Both the position numbers and the translations under genes were made by a program. Below the pieces are notes generated by a model that saw only the letters and a list, made by a program, of their open reading frames with translations, searched no databases and was not told the origin of the DNA. A stretch of 64,000 nucleotides of DNA. Origin: JABFRJ01 sp031374735. GTDB taxonomy: Bacteria > Pseudomonadota > Alphaproteobacteria > Rhizobiales > Hyphomicrobiaceae. The DNA lies in NCBI GenBank assembly GCA_031374735.1, contig JANMGQ010000134.1, positions 1 through 64,000 of the forward strand, in the 5' to 3' direction. Shown piece after piece: positions 41,567 to 51,018 of the stretch (positions are counted from its first letter, which is position 1; each line of letters opens with the position of its first letter).

Positions 41567-43899
41567 CCATCGTAGACATTGTCAAAACAGCGCTGCGCTA
41601 CGTGCCCGATGTGCTTCTCCCCGGGGTCACGCCGGTGCCGTTCAAGAAGAAGCACGGCCGCATCGGCGAGCCGCTATCACGAATCGACGGAGCACTCAAA
41701 GTACGTGGACAAGCACGCTTTGCAGCAGAAGTGCCGATGGACGGTCTCCTCTACGCCGCGCTTGTGCACTCGACGATCCCCCGCGGACGAATCGCGACGA
41801 TTGACACGTCCGCCGCGGAAGTTGCCCCGGGCGTGGCGCTGGTCATGACGTACCGCAACGCGCCAAAAATGAAGGCACCACAGGCGTTTTTGGAGGGCAG
41901 CGGCGTGGCCGGAAGCAATCTCCCTGTCATGCAGGACGATACCATCCACTGGAACGGCGAAGCCGTCGCGGTCGTACTCGCGGAGACGCAGGAGCAGGCA
42001 GATCAAGCGACATCACTCGTGTCAGTCACGTATTCCACCGACGTTGCAGTTACGTCATTTGACTTGGCGAAACAACGCGCGCGCCATCCTGACACAGTTT
42101 TGGGCGAGGCCGCGGTTGTCAAATCCGGGGATGTCGAAAAGGCACTTGTCGCAGCTCGTCACCGCGTCGACGAGGTTTATCAGACCCCACGCTATAGTCA
42201 CAATGCGATCGAACTCCACGTCGCAACCGTTCGTTGGGACGGTGACACGTTGGTCCTTCACGACGCCACGCAGATGGTGAACGGAACGGCGTCGACGGTC
42301 GCTGACGTGTTCGGGATCAAGGCTGAGCATGTGCGCGTCGTGTCGCCGTTCGTAGGAGGCGGCTTTGGTGGCAAAACATTGTGGAGCCACCAGATCCTTG
42401 CAGCGGCCGCAGCGAAGGTGGCGCAGCGTCCGGTCAAACTCGTGCTGAGCCGTGAGGCCGTTTATCGCCTTGTCGGCGGGCGCACGCTGACCGAACAAAG
42501 GGTAGCCCTAGGCGCGAACGAGGACGGCACGCTCGCGGCGTTGATCCATACCGGTATCGCGGCGACAACTGCGCACAATTCGTGCCCGGAGCAGTTCACA
42601 TTCCCGGCCCGGCATCTGTACGCGGCGAGCAACTTCCGTCTTGAGCAAAAGATCGCTGAGATGGACATGGTTGCGAATACGTTTATGCGTGCGCCCGGTG
42701 AATCGGTCGGAACGTTTGCACTCGAATGCGCGATCGACGAATTGTCCGAGCGGATGATAATTGATCCAATTGAGCTGCGCCGTCGCCTGGAGCCAACGAA
42801 AGATCCGACCAGCGGGCATGCATTTTCGTCGCGCCATTTGTCGAAAGCATACATCGATGGAGCCGCAAAATTCGGCTGGAGCAAACGCTGCGTTCAGCCG
42901 TGCGCGCAGCGAGACGGGGAATGGCTCATCGGCATGGGTGTTGCCACCGCGACCTATCCTTACTACCGCATGCCTGGAGTGCGAGCACGCATTCGGCTCG
43001 ACGCCAAGGGCCACGCGACGATCGCTACGGCAGGGCACGAAATGGGCATGGGCACCGCCACCGTTCAGGTGCAGCATGCTGCCGATCGGCTCGGACTTCC
43101 GCTCGATCAGGTGACCTTTAAGTATGGCGACAGTGCACTGCCCGCCGGTGCGATGGCAGGCGGTTCCGCGCAGACCGCCAGTACACTCGCGGCGGTCGCT
43201 GCGGCCGTGGAGGCGCTGATGAGCAAAATGCTCAAGCTCGCCGGCAATGACAGTCCGCTCGCCGGCCTCAAGGTGGCTGACGTGGTGGCACGCGACGGCG
43301 GTTTGTCTCACGCGAGGGATACGGGTCGTTTTGAGACTTATGTCTCGATACTTGCGCGCGCGAAGCGGGACTTGGTCGAAGCGGAGGAGGCTGGGCCGCC
43401 GCCGTTGGAGTTCATGAAATACTCGATGCACTCATATGGTGCGCAATTCGCGGAGGTTGGTGTCAACGCGGTGACGGGGGAGGTTCGAGTGCGCCGCATG
43501 CTCGGCTCTTTCGACTGCGGACGGATACTCAACCCGAAGACGGCGACGAGCCAGTTCCGCGGCGGCATCATCATGGGGATTGGCCTGGCGCTGACAGAGG
43601 AGACACTGTTCGACGAGCGGACAGGTCGAATCATGAATCCCAGCTTGGCCGAGTATCACGTGCCGGTGCATCTCGACGTGCCTGAGATCGACGTGATCTG
43701 GACAGATATCCCCGATCCACACAGTCCGCTCGGTGCGCGCGGCATCGGAGAGATCGGCATCACGGGAATTGGCGCGGCGATCGCCAATGCGGTGCACAAT
43801 GCCACCGGTGTCCGCGTCCGGTCACTTCCGATCACGTTGGACAAGATTCTTCCACACATTCTGGAGCATTCGCTTTCGACCGCTGAAGGCCTCCGATGA
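41563..43899 (+). CDS. paoC: Aldehyde oxidoreductase, molybdenum subunit (PaoC/YagR-like)
   Basis: A 778-residue large subunit of the xanthine oxidase family, with GGGFGGKT (molybdopterin contact), RAPGES, GHEMGMGTATVQVQ and the catalytic Glu region GARGIGEIGITGIG near the C-terminus. PaoABC enzymes oxidise aromatic and other aldehydes to acids using a molybdopterin cytosine dinucleotide cofactor. No cofactor-insertion chaperone (PaoD/XdhC) is present beside it. A DUF1295 gene follows with a four-base overlap. Confidence 0.92.
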   Translation: MTIVDIVKTALRYVPDVLLPGVTPVPFKKKHGRIGEPLSRIDGALKVRGQARFAAEVPMDGLLYAALVHSTIPRGRIATIDTSAAEVAPGVALVMTYRNAPKMKAPQAFLEGSGVAGSNLPVMQDDTIHWNGEAVAVVLAETQEQADQATSLVSVTYSTDVAVTSFDLAKQRARHPDTVLGEAAVVKSGDVEKALVAARHRVDEVYQTPRYSHNAIELHVATVRWDGDTLVLHDATQMVNGTASTVADVFGIKAEHVRVVSPFVGGGFGGKTLWSHQILAAAAAKVAQRPVKLVLSREAVYRLVGGRTLTEQRVALGANEDGTLAALIHTGIAATTAHNSCPEQFTFPARHLYAASNFRLEQKIAEMDMVANTFMRAPGESVGTFALECAIDELSERMIIDPIELRRRLEPTKDPTSGHAFSSRHLSKAYIDGAAKFGWSKRCVQPCAQRDGEWLIGMGVATATYPYYRMPGVRARIRLDAKGHATIATAGHEMGMGTATVQVQHAADRLGLPLDQVTFKYGDSALPAGAMAGGSAQTASTLAAVAAAVEALMSKMLKLAGNDSPLAGLKVADVVARDGGLSHARDTGRFETYVSILARAKRDLVEAEEAGPPPLEFMKYSMHSYGAQFAEVGVNAVTGEVRVRRMLGSFDCGRILNPKTATSQFRGGIIMGIGLALTEETLFDERTGRIMNPSLAEYHVPVHLDVPEIDVIWTDIPDPHSPLGARGIGEIGITGIGAAIANAVHNATGVRVRSLPITLDKILPHILEHSLSTAEGLR

Positions 43900-44780
43900 G
43901 CAGCAGTATAGCCATCGTCGGTGGCACTATTCTCGCCTTTGTCAGCGCGGGTTTCGTCCTGTCCGCTGTTTGGAAGCGCAATGATCTGGCCGATGTGCTG
44001 TGGGGGCCTGGCATCTGCCTTGCGTCGGTCACGGCGCTGCTGGCGAGCGGTCACTCGTTATCGTCGGCGCCTTTGGTGTTCCTGATTTGTGGGCTGACCG
44101 CCATCTGGGCTGCACGCATTGCATGGCACATCGGCCGTCGCTTTCTAGCCAATCCCGAAGAGGACCACCGCTACGCCGGATGGCGCACATCCTGGCGGTT
44201 CTTCTACGTCCGATCCTACCTCCAAGTCTTTCTGCTGCAAGGTCTGTTGATGATCCTCGTGGCGGCTTCGGCCATCGCCGCCACGTTTTATGACGATGGC
44301 CGACAGTATCAGACGGTCGTCGTTGTCATCGGCGGTGGTGTATTCTGGTTCGGTTTGGTGTTCGAGGCGGTGGCCGACATGCAGCTCACCGAGTTCGTGC
44401 GAGCCACACGAGGAAGGTCACAGATCCTCACGACCGGGCTGTGGCGATACTCGCGCCATCCCAACTATTTCGGCGAGGTGACGGCTTGGTGGGGCCTGTG
44501 GATCATCGCCGTCGCTCCTGCCATCGCATATCCCACGATCAATACCGTCTCGATTGCGTTGCTGGCTATGATCTCTCCCATCACGATAACGATCCTCATC
44601 GCGAAGGTTTCGGGCATTCCGTTGCTGGAAGCGAAATACGCAGGCAACAAAACCTTCCAAGCCTACAAACAGCGGACGTCAGCGTTCTTTCCCTGGTTTC
44701 CGGGTTCAGCGGTCAGGCCGGGCGTCGATCCCGCACATGCAGATCCGCAAGCTGAACCTCCACCGCAACATTCAAAGTGA
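43896..44780 (+). CDS. DUF1295 membrane protein (steroid 5-alpha-reductase fold)
   Basis: A 294-residue protein with about seven hydrophobic segments and the DUF1295 signature TTGLWRYSRHPNYFGE followed by WWGLWIIAV; also FAWR-type NPEEDHRYAGWR. The family includes lipid or sterol reductases and methyltransferases of the ICMT group. The start overlaps the paoC stop (ATGA), so it is translated with the oxidoreductase. A Pro-rich cytoplasmic tail closes it. Substrate unknown. Confidence 0.87.
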   Translation: MSSSIAIVGGTILAFVSAGFVLSAVWKRNDLADVLWGPGICLASVTALLASGHSLSSAPLVFLICGLTAIWAARIAWHIGRRFLANPEEDHRYAGWRTSWRFFYVRSYLQVFLLQGLLMILVAASAIAATFYDDGRQYQTVVVVIGGGVFWFGLVFEAVADMQLTEFVRATRGRSQILTTGLWRYSRHPNYFGEVTAWWGLWIIAVAPAIAYPTINTVSIALLAMISPITITILIAKVSGIPLLEAKYAGNKTFQAYKQRTSAFFPWFPGSAVRPGVDPAHADPQAEPPPQHSK

Positions 44781-44858
44781 TCGAGGACTCGCAAAGTCGA
44801 CTCACCGCCTTGGTGTGTTCAGCTTTCTGCCCGATCGCTTAAACGTAGGAACGATCAC

Positions 44859-45272
44859 ATGAACATCGTCTCACTCTATCTCGCGACGCTCGTACTCTTC
44901 GTCAGCATTGACCTAATCTGGCTTGGTATCGTTGCGAAAAGTTTCTATCGAGCTGAGATCGGCACCCTGATGGCAGACAAGATGAGCCTGCCAGCGGCAG
45001 CGATATTCTATGCTGTCTACGCAGCTGGCTTGATGTTCTTCGCGATCCAACCAAGCCTTGCAGTCGGCGGATGGTCACGGGCTCTGATGGTCGGAGCATT
45101 GTTCGGATTTGTCGCCTACGCCACCTATGACTTGACCAACCTCGCCACGCTGCGCGGCTGGACTGTCAAACTCTCCATTGTCGACATGTTGTGGGGCGCG
45201 GCTCTGTCCGGCTTTACGGCCGGCGCAGTTGTGTTCATTTCAGATCGAATTGCAACGCGGGGCGCGCTGTAA
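44859..45272 (+). CDS. DUF2177 small membrane protein
   Basis: A 137-residue protein with four membrane helices and the motif AAIFYAVYAAGLMFFAI and YATYDLTNLATLRGW typical of DUF2177. It follows the DUF1295 gene by 78 bases. Similar pairs with DUF1295 occur in other Proteobacteria, which hints at a shared lipid-related task. A strong hairpin terminator follows. Confidence 0.88.
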   Translation: MNIVSLYLATLVLFVSIDLIWLGIVAKSFYRAEIGTLMADKMSLPAAAIFYAVYAAGLMFFAIQPSLAVGGWSRALMVGALFGFVAYATYDLTNLATLRGWTVKLSIVDMLWGAALSGFTAGAVVFISDRIATRGAL

Positions 45273-45295
45273 AAGCTGTGTTCGTTGAATAAAAC

Positions 45296-45327
45296 GGGCA
45301 CCCGGCAACATTGTGTGCCGGGTGCCC
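45296..45327 (+). terminator. Strong terminator after DUF2177 gene
   Basis: GGGCACCCGGCA pairs perfectly with 45316-45327 around an 8-base loop, 24 bases past the stop; AATAAAA precedes it. Confidence 0.7.
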
Positions 45328-45469
45328 ATGCAGACGAGCAAGCGCAATTTGATCAAGCGGCCGCCGCATTCACTTCCGGCTCCGCCAGCTCTGAACGAGT
45401 TGACGGTTCAAGTAAAACGATCCTACGCGTCTGTGGTTCCTGCGTGGGATATTTTGCGGCCGATCTTTC

Positions 45470-45499
45470 GAGCACGCCCGCCGAGCATCCGGCGTGCTC
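45470..45499 (-). terminator. Hairpin at the end of the FAD oxidoreductase gene
   Basis: GAGCACGCC pairs with 45491-45499 around a 12-base loop and touches the stop codon. Weak support. Confidence 0.4.
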
Positions 45500-46737
45500 T
45501 AGCGAAACAAATCCGCATCCGGGTCTGATTTCCCGGCCACCCAGTGTCGTGCGAACTCGGCGGCTACCATACTGAACGTGATGCCGTTGCCGCCGCACCC
45601 GAGCACCGCCAGGCAGTTGGGCATGCTGTCGATGCCCGCAATGTGCGGCAGACCTGTCGGGCTATCGGCGAACGCGCCAGCCCAGGCGTAGTCGATTTCC
45701 AGCTCCCGACCGGGCAACAGATCTTCGACCTTCGCTAGAAGGGCCTTGCTTTTGGCCGATATCGCCTGATCTCTGCGCTTCGGGTCGATCAATCCGGAAT
45801 CCTCGCCGCCGGCGACGATGCGGTTGTCGGCTGTCGAGCGCAAGTAGAGGTACGGATCGGAGGCTTCCCAGATCAGGCAGCGCAGAGGCCAAAAAGCGGA
45901 GGACGGCAAGGGCTTCGTGGCGATGGCCCACGATGAGATGATCTCGTACTCGCCCTTCGGGATACCTGGTGCAACTTCGTATCCGGTCGCAAAGACGACG
46001 CGGCGGGCGGTGACGGAACCGCCGTTGTCGGTCTTCAGTTCGGTTCCGGCCTTCGACGCTTCAACTTTGTCGACCGTGACCGGCGCATAAACGCGCGCGC
46101 CGTAACTCTGCGCGACCCTGAGGCATCCGGCGGCACACTGAGCAGGGTTCAACTCGGAAGCCCCCGACGAGAGGATGGCACCCGTGCGATCGATGCCGAA
46201 CCGCTTGGCGAGGGCCGATTGATCCAGAAAGATCGAGTCCAATCCGATGCGCGCGCGATGGGCGGCTTCGTCGCGCAAGCCGCGCCAGCCCATCGAACTG
46301 CCGGCGAGGTACAGTGCCGAGCGAGGTTTGAAGCTGCACGAAATGTTATGTCGCCCGATCAACTGGCCCAACGCGCTCACCGCATACGCCGACCGTCGGT
46401 AAGCGCGTTCGGCGGCCTCGGCGCCGATCTTATCGGCAAGTTCCGTGAGCGGTGTATCGAGCTCAAATTGGATCATGGCAGTGCTTGCGAGGGTGCTGCC
46501 ATGGATCGGCTCGCGGCGATCGATAACGACCACATCGTGGCCGGCCTCTACCAATGCCAGTGCGATGATCGCGCCGCTTATGCCGGCGCCGACGATCGCC
46601 ACATCGCAGGCCTCTCGCTGAAGGTGACGACGATGTCTGATCCGGATGTGAGGACTGTCAGCCCAAAGTGTGCGCCCTCCCCGCAAGTTATTCTTGTTGG
46701 TCGGCTGTTTGCTCACGTGGTCACTCGTTTGCGTCAT
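45499..46737 (-). CDS. FAD-dependent oxidoreductase (DAO family)
   Basis: A 412-residue flavoprotein with the dinucleotide-binding motif CDVAIVGAGISGAIIALAL and IDRREPIHGSTLASTAMI, and the C-terminal FAD contact LPHIAGIDSMPNCLAVLGCG. This is the glycine/D-amino-acid oxidase-like fold; the substrate cannot be told. The first 40 residues are basic and extra. It faces away from ku across a 176-base divergent spacer; no EcfG site points towards it. Confidence 0.87.
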   Translation of the reverse strand: MTQTSDHVSKQPTNKNNLRGGRTLWADSPHIRIRHRRHLQREACDVAIVGAGISGAIIALALVEAGHDVVVIDRREPIHGSTLASTAMIQFELDTPLTELADKIGAEAAERAYRRSAYAVSALGQLIGRHNISCSFKPRSALYLAGSSMGWRGLRDEAAHRARIGLDSIFLDQSALAKRFGIDRTGAILSSGASELNPAQCAAGCLRVAQSYGARVYAPVTVDKVEASKAGTELKTDNGGSVTARRVVFATGYEVAPGIPKGEYEIISSWAIATKPLPSSAFWPLRCLIWEASDPYLYLRSTADNRIVAGGEDSGLIDPKRRDQAISAKSKALLAKVEDLLPGRELEIDYAWAGAFADSPTGLPHIAGIDSMPNCLAVLGCGGNGITFSMVAAEFARHWVAGKSDPDADLFR

Positions 46738-46815
46738 TTGACCTGCTTCCCTGGCCGAGACCCGTGAGAGACGCGCGTGATCGCGGTGGAGTGCGCGCAG
46801 CCGCCGTCAACAGAG

Positions 46816-46840
46816 GGAACAAGTTCGGAGGAAAAGAGTT
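46816..46840 (+). promoter_or_regulatory. EcfG-like promoter of ku, GGAAC-N16-AGTT
   Basis: GGAAC 46816-46820, AGTT 46837-46840, 73 bases before the ku start. Control of ku by the general stress sigma factor is known in Sinorhizobium (RpoE2). Confidence 0.65.
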
Positions 46841-46913
46841 CCACCCTCAGGCCAAAGGCGTGGGCGTCGCCGTCAAGTGGCGCAGCACACGATATCCTGA
46901 AGGAACACCTGTC

Positions 46914-47801
46914 ATGGCAGCAGCGCCGCGGTCTTTTTGGAAAGGGCACCTCCGCCTTTCGCTCGTCACCATTCCCATCCGCCTGGTGAGCGCTGCCTCG
47001 TCAGAGGAAAAAATCGCGTTGCATCAAGTAGACCGCAATTCGAAGAGCCGCATTCGCTATCAGAAGATTGCGGCCGACACCGGGAAAATTGTAGCTCAGG
47101 AGGACATCGTGCAGGGCTATGAGGTCGAGCCCGGTCAATACGTTCTACTCGACGACGACACACTGAAGGGACTGAAGCTTGAGACCCGCCACACCTTGGA
47201 ACTCACGCAATTCGTCGATGCCTGCTCCATCGATCCGCTCTATTTTGACCGGCCATACTATGTGCTGCCTGACGGTGACGTCGCGGAGGAAGGCTATCGT
47301 GTCATCCGTGATGCCTTGCGCGCGGCGAAGAAGTTTGCCGTGGGTCAGTTGACGATGCGCGGCCGGGAGAACCTGGTGGCGCTCAAACCTTGCGGTCAAG
47401 GCATGCTGCTAGAAACTCTCCGTTACGAAGACGAGATCAAGCATGCTGACGAGGTATTCGCGGGGATCGCATCGACCAGGCTACGACCGGAGCTGCTTGA
47501 TATGGCAAAGGAACTCATCACGGCCCGCAGCAGCGACTTCGAGCCCGAGGCCTTTCAGAACCATTATGCCAAAGCCCTGCGCGAACTCGTGCAGTCGAAG
47601 ATGAAAGGTGGGGAGGCCGTAGCGGTGGCCGGCGGCAACGATGCACCAACGAGCGGAACCATCATCGATTTCATGGACGCATTGCGCCGCTCGACCGGGC
47701 GTGAAAAATCCAACCCAAGTTCCAAACCGTCTTCCAGCAACAAGCCGGCGAAACGAAGCAAATCGATACCTCGGCGCGGAGCCGGCTCAGCGAAGCCGTA
47801 A
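46914..47801 (+). CDS. ku: Ku DNA end-binding protein (NHEJ)
   Basis: A 295-residue bacterial Ku. The beta-barrel ring region begins WKGHLRLSLVTIPIRLVSA; ALHQVDRNSKSRIRYQKI and DVAEEGYRVIRDAL-type blocks follow, then a Lys/Ser-rich tail (residues about 255-295) typical of DNA-binding Ku extensions. Ku homodimers thread onto double-strand ends and recruit LigD. The ATG at 46914 fits the conserved N-terminus; upstream in-frame codons do not. ligD follows 47 bases later. Confidence 0.93.
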   Translation: MAAAPRSFWKGHLRLSLVTIPIRLVSAASSEEKIALHQVDRNSKSRIRYQKIAADTGKIVAQEDIVQGYEVEPGQYVLLDDDTLKGLKLETRHTLELTQFVDACSIDPLYFDRPYYVLPDGDVAEEGYRVIRDALRAAKKFAVGQLTMRGRENLVALKPCGQGMLLETLRYEDEIKHADEVFAGIASTRLRPELLDMAKELITARSSDFEPEAFQNHYAKALRELVQSKMKGGEAVAVAGGNDAPTSGTIIDFMDALRRSTGREKSNPSSKPSSSNKPAKRSKSIPRRGAGSAKP

Positions 47802-47848
47802 AAGTCACCCACGGCTGGAAAGGGCACAGTTGCGAAGGGCTGATACTC

Positions 47849-50293
47849 ATGGCGCGCGCACTCCAGGCATATCGGTCCAAACGAGACTTCACGTCTAGTC
47901 CGGAACCTCACGGAGATCAGTTGGGCGGACGTGGCAGCGCGGCCACTGCGGCTCACGGCCGCCGTTTCGTCGTTCAACGGCACAGGGCACGACGCGAACA
48001 CTTCGATCTGCGGCTCGAAATGGACGGCGTCATGTTGAGTTGGGCCGTGACCAAGGGCCCGAGCGCTGATCCCCGAACGAAGCGCCTTGCAGTGCGAACA
48101 GAAGACCATCCGATTTCATACGCCGATTTCGAAGGCGTGATCCCGGACAAGTCCTATGGTGCGGGCCCGGTCATGATCTGGGACCAGGGCAGCTGGGCTG
48201 CCGTTGGTGCCGAGCCTGCAACTGCTCTTGGCGGCGGCCATCTCAAGTTCGTGCTCTCGGGCAAGCGCATCCGGGGACGCTGGGCTCTTGTGCGTTTGAA
48301 GAGTGCGGGCGCGCGGGAGAACTGGCTGCTAATAAAGGATCGCGACACCTATGCCGAAGGCGATGATAGTCTCGCGCAACGCTTCGACACCAGCGTGGTC
48401 ACCAATCGGACTTTCGCCCACATTCTGCAAGGCAAAAAGGGCCAACTGCAGAAGCGGCGCAACCCGCCGGACTTCGTCCCCCCGATGCTGTGCATCGAGG
48501 CTGGATCGCCGCCCAGTGGCGACGATTGGCAGTACGAGATTAAATATGACGGCTATCGACTGCAGATGGCCGTCGGCGAGAACAGGGTCGTGCTGCGGAC
48601 GCGCAACGGGCACGATTGGACCGCTAAGTTTCCCGACATCGCTAATGCGGCACAACTGTTATCGACGCGTATTGCAGTGCTCGATGGAGAGGCCGTCGTC
48701 CTCGGGCGCGATGGACTTGCTGACTATCCGAAACTGGTTTCGGCCATCAAACAAGGCGGGGCCGGTGTGCAGTTCGTCGCTTTCGACCTCCTTCGGGTCG
48801 ACGACCGCGACTTGACCAAGCTGCCACTGGCCGAACGCAGAGCCGCTCTCCAAGAGCTTCTCGGTAATCGTGGCACCGATGCGATCCGGATCGCGCCGGC
48901 TGTCAGAGATGGCGGACAGGAACTCCTCGCGCGTGTTACGGTCGCCGGTGGTGAAGGCATAATTGCGAAGCGTGTCTCGTCGAAATATTACTCACGCCGT
49001 TCGTCGTCCTGGCTCAAGATCAAAGCCGTGCGCCGCGATGACGCCGTTGTTGTCGGCTGGCTGCCGTCGCGGGCTGGGCGTCATTTCGCGTCTCTCGTTC
49101 TGGCGCATCGCGACTCGGTGGGCTTGCGTTATGTCGGCCGTGTCGGCACGGGCTTCACGGCGCGGGTCGAGCGAGAGGTATTCGAACAGCTTTCGCGTCA
49201 TGGTCGCAAAAGTGCGCCACGAGGCATTTCGGGTCTCGAAGCCGCCCCGGACAATACGCAGTGGGTCACACCCCGCTTTACGGCCGCAATCTCGCATGGT
49301 GGGACCACTGCAGATGGGCGCTGGCGCGCTGCGCGCTTTCTCGGTTGGCGGGACGATGTTGCCGGTTCCGGCACGACGTCTGCTCGCCCTGACGCAAAGC
49401 CGGTTGACCACTTCGCGAAGTCCTCCGTTACTCTTACGCACGTTGATCGGGTCGTTTTTTCGGACGTTGGACTGACCAAAGCCGACATCGCAGCCTACTA
49501 CCAACGCGTCGCGCCTCGCATCCTGCCGCATCTGCAAGATCGACCGGTTAGTCTCTTGCGGGCGCCAAATGGGATCGACCACGAGACATTCTTCCAACGT
49601 CACCCGATGCCCGCCATGCGACGCGGTATCCGACGAATACCGTCGCCAGACGAAATGCGCGCGGAATACATGTCGATCAACGAGGCCGATGGCCTCGCGA
49701 CGGCGGTCCAGTTCGGCGCTGTCGAGTTTCACGGATGGGGGGCGACATGCCCCGATCTCGACGCGCCCGATCGCATGATCTTCGACCTTGATCCAGCAGA
49801 CGACGTACCCTTCGCTGCAGTGAGGAGAGCAGCAGACCTGATTCGTCGCGTGCTGGAGAGAGCCGCGTTGAAGAGCTACGCGCTCGTATCGGGTGGCAAG
49901 GGGATCCACGTCGTTGTGCCGCTTGATCGGACGCAAAGTTGGACCGACATCGAAGCGAGCGCCAGTGCGATCGCGCGTACGCTCGCGCGTGCCGAGGCTG
50001 ACCGCTTCGTAGCAACTGCATCCAAGGCGCGGCGCAAAGGGCGCATTTACATCGATTGGCTGCGCAACAAGCGCTCGGGGACGGCGATTGTCCCATATTC
50101 GTTGCGGGCGCGCCCGAGTGCGAGCGTCGCCATGCCCGTGAGCTGGCGAACCTTGGCTGGCGTACAAAGTGCGTCCCAATTTACTGTTGCAGACACGGCG
50201 ACCGCCGGGGGCTCGCCTTGGCGTGGCTTTTTCGATGTTCGACAACACGTGACAAGCAATGTCATGACAGTCCTGCGTCAGTTCGGTGGGTGA
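47849..50293 (+). CDS. ligD: Multifunctional DNA ligase D (PE-LIG-POL)
   Basis: An 814-residue repair enzyme in the order phosphoesterase (about 38-165, with QRHRARREHFDLRLE), ATP ligase (about 210-500, catalytic K232 in YEIKYDGYR), and primase-type polymerase (about 545-800, metal aspartates in MIFDLDPAD). It trims, fills and seals broken ends bound by Ku. All three activities have their key residues. It shares the ku transcript and so probably the EcfG-like promoter. Confidence 0.94.
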   Translation: MARALQAYRSKRDFTSSPEPHGDQLGGRGSAATAAHGRRFVVQRHRARREHFDLRLEMDGVMLSWAVTKGPSADPRTKRLAVRTEDHPISYADFEGVIPDKSYGAGPVMIWDQGSWAAVGAEPATALGGGHLKFVLSGKRIRGRWALVRLKSAGARENWLLIKDRDTYAEGDDSLAQRFDTSVVTNRTFAHILQGKKGQLQKRRNPPDFVPPMLCIEAGSPPSGDDWQYEIKYDGYRLQMAVGENRVVLRTRNGHDWTAKFPDIANAAQLLSTRIAVLDGEAVVLGRDGLADYPKLVSAIKQGGAGVQFVAFDLLRVDDRDLTKLPLAERRAALQELLGNRGTDAIRIAPAVRDGGQELLARVTVAGGEGIIAKRVSSKYYSRRSSSWLKIKAVRRDDAVVVGWLPSRAGRHFASLVLAHRDSVGLRYVGRVGTGFTARVEREVFEQLSRHGRKSAPRGISGLEAAPDNTQWVTPRFTAAISHGGTTADGRWRAARFLGWRDDVAGSGTTSARPDAKPVDHFAKSSVTLTHVDRVVFSDVGLTKADIAAYYQRVAPRILPHLQDRPVSLLRAPNGIDHETFFQRHPMPAMRRGIRRIPSPDEMRAEYMSINEADGLATAVQFGAVEFHGWGATCPDLDAPDRMIFDLDPADDVPFAAVRRAADLIRRVLERAALKSYALVSGGKGIHVVVPLDRTQSWTDIEASASAIARTLARAEADRFVATASKARRKGRIYIDWLRNKRSGTAIVPYSLRARPSASVAMPVSWRTLAGVQSASQFTVADTATAGGSPWRGFFDVRQHVTSNVMTVLRQFGG

Positions 50294-50356
50294 CGCCGAC
50301 CTTCATTTTTTTAAAAGCGGATGGCAATGCCATTGAGCCGGTCGAGGGCGACTGCC

Positions 50357-50482
50357 GTGTATGAAGTCTTCAAGTTCCTGCACATTTTGGGCGCGATCGG
50401 CAATGAGACGGTCACCGCGTTCTGGAAAGTGTTCGCGGACAGCGGGCCCACCCCGTATCGAACGGCCGGGAACTGGCAGTAA
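50357..50482 (+). pseudogene. N-terminal remnant of a DUF2269-type membrane protein
   Basis: A 41-codon frame from GTG reads YEVFKFLHILGAIGN, then ETVTAFWKVFADSGPTP. DUF2269 proteins begin with this kind of KFLHILGAI...N..VTAFWK..AD sequence but have about 150 residues and a longer first helix. The piece ends at TAA 50480-50482, inside the next EcfG promoter. It looks like a decayed gene. Confidence 0.5.
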
Positions 50483-50494
50483 GGCTCGCACGTT
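50469..50494 (+). promoter_or_regulatory. EcfG promoter, GGAAC-N17-CGTT
   Basis: Exact match with 17-base spacing: GGAAC 50469-50473, CGTT 50491-50494, 32 bases before the start at 50527. Confidence 0.82.
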
Positions 50495-50526
50495 ACGACA
50501 TCGAGCAAGTGTCGATGGAGATCGAG

Positions 50527-51018
50527 ATGCCGACGCCCCAAGAACTCACCGAACAATTCTGGACGGCCTTGAAGTCCGATATGACGATGATGCTCGGGTT
50601 GGCCGGTGTTGACGACGGGCATACCCGGCCAATGACCGCGCAAATCGAGGGCAACCAGGGACCGATCTGGTTTTTCGCTTCGACGCAAAACGGCATCGTC
50701 AATAAACTTGGAACAGGCGGTCGCGCCATCGCAACGTTCACCTCGAAGGGTCATGATCTCTTCGCAACGGTCCACGGCCGTATCGCCGTCGACCTTGATC
50801 GAGCCACAGTCGATCGGCTTTGGAACCGCTACGTCGCCGCGTGGTACGACGGTGGCACAACGGATCCGAATTTAGTCCTATTGCGACTCGATCCTGACCG
50901 GGCTGAAATCTGGCAGAACGAGTTCAGCCTCGTTGCGGGCATCAAGATGCTGTTCGGATCAGATCCGAAAGAGGATTACAAAGATAAAGTAGCAGACGTG
51001 AATTTGAAGCCTCGATGA
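50527..51018 (+). CDS. Pyridoxamine 5'-phosphate oxidase-like general stress protein
   Basis: A 163-residue split-barrel flavin-type protein: EQFWTALKSDMTMMLGLAG, IWFFASTQNGIVNKL, GRAIATFTSKGHDLFATVHG and RLDPDRAEIWQNEFSL. It belongs to the general stress protein 26 branch of the PNPOx-like fold, which binds flavins or heme-related ligands. GGAG before the ATG at 50527 supports that start; GTG 50509 and ATG 50515 are alternatives. Exact EcfG promoter upstream. Confidence 0.88.
   Translation: MPTPQELTEQFWTALKSDMTMMLGLAGVDDGHTRPMTAQIEGNQGPIWFFASTQNGIVNKLGTGGRAIATFTSKGHDLFATVHGRIAVDLDRATVDRLWNRYVAAWYDGGTTDPNLVLLRLDPDRAEIWQNEFSLVAGIKMLFGSDPKEDYKDKVADVNLKPR

Noticed and set aside
45328..45528. 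Forward frame after the DUF2177 terminator
   Set aside because: Basic, low-complexity product without a ribosome site; it crosses the end of the FAD oxidoreductase gene.
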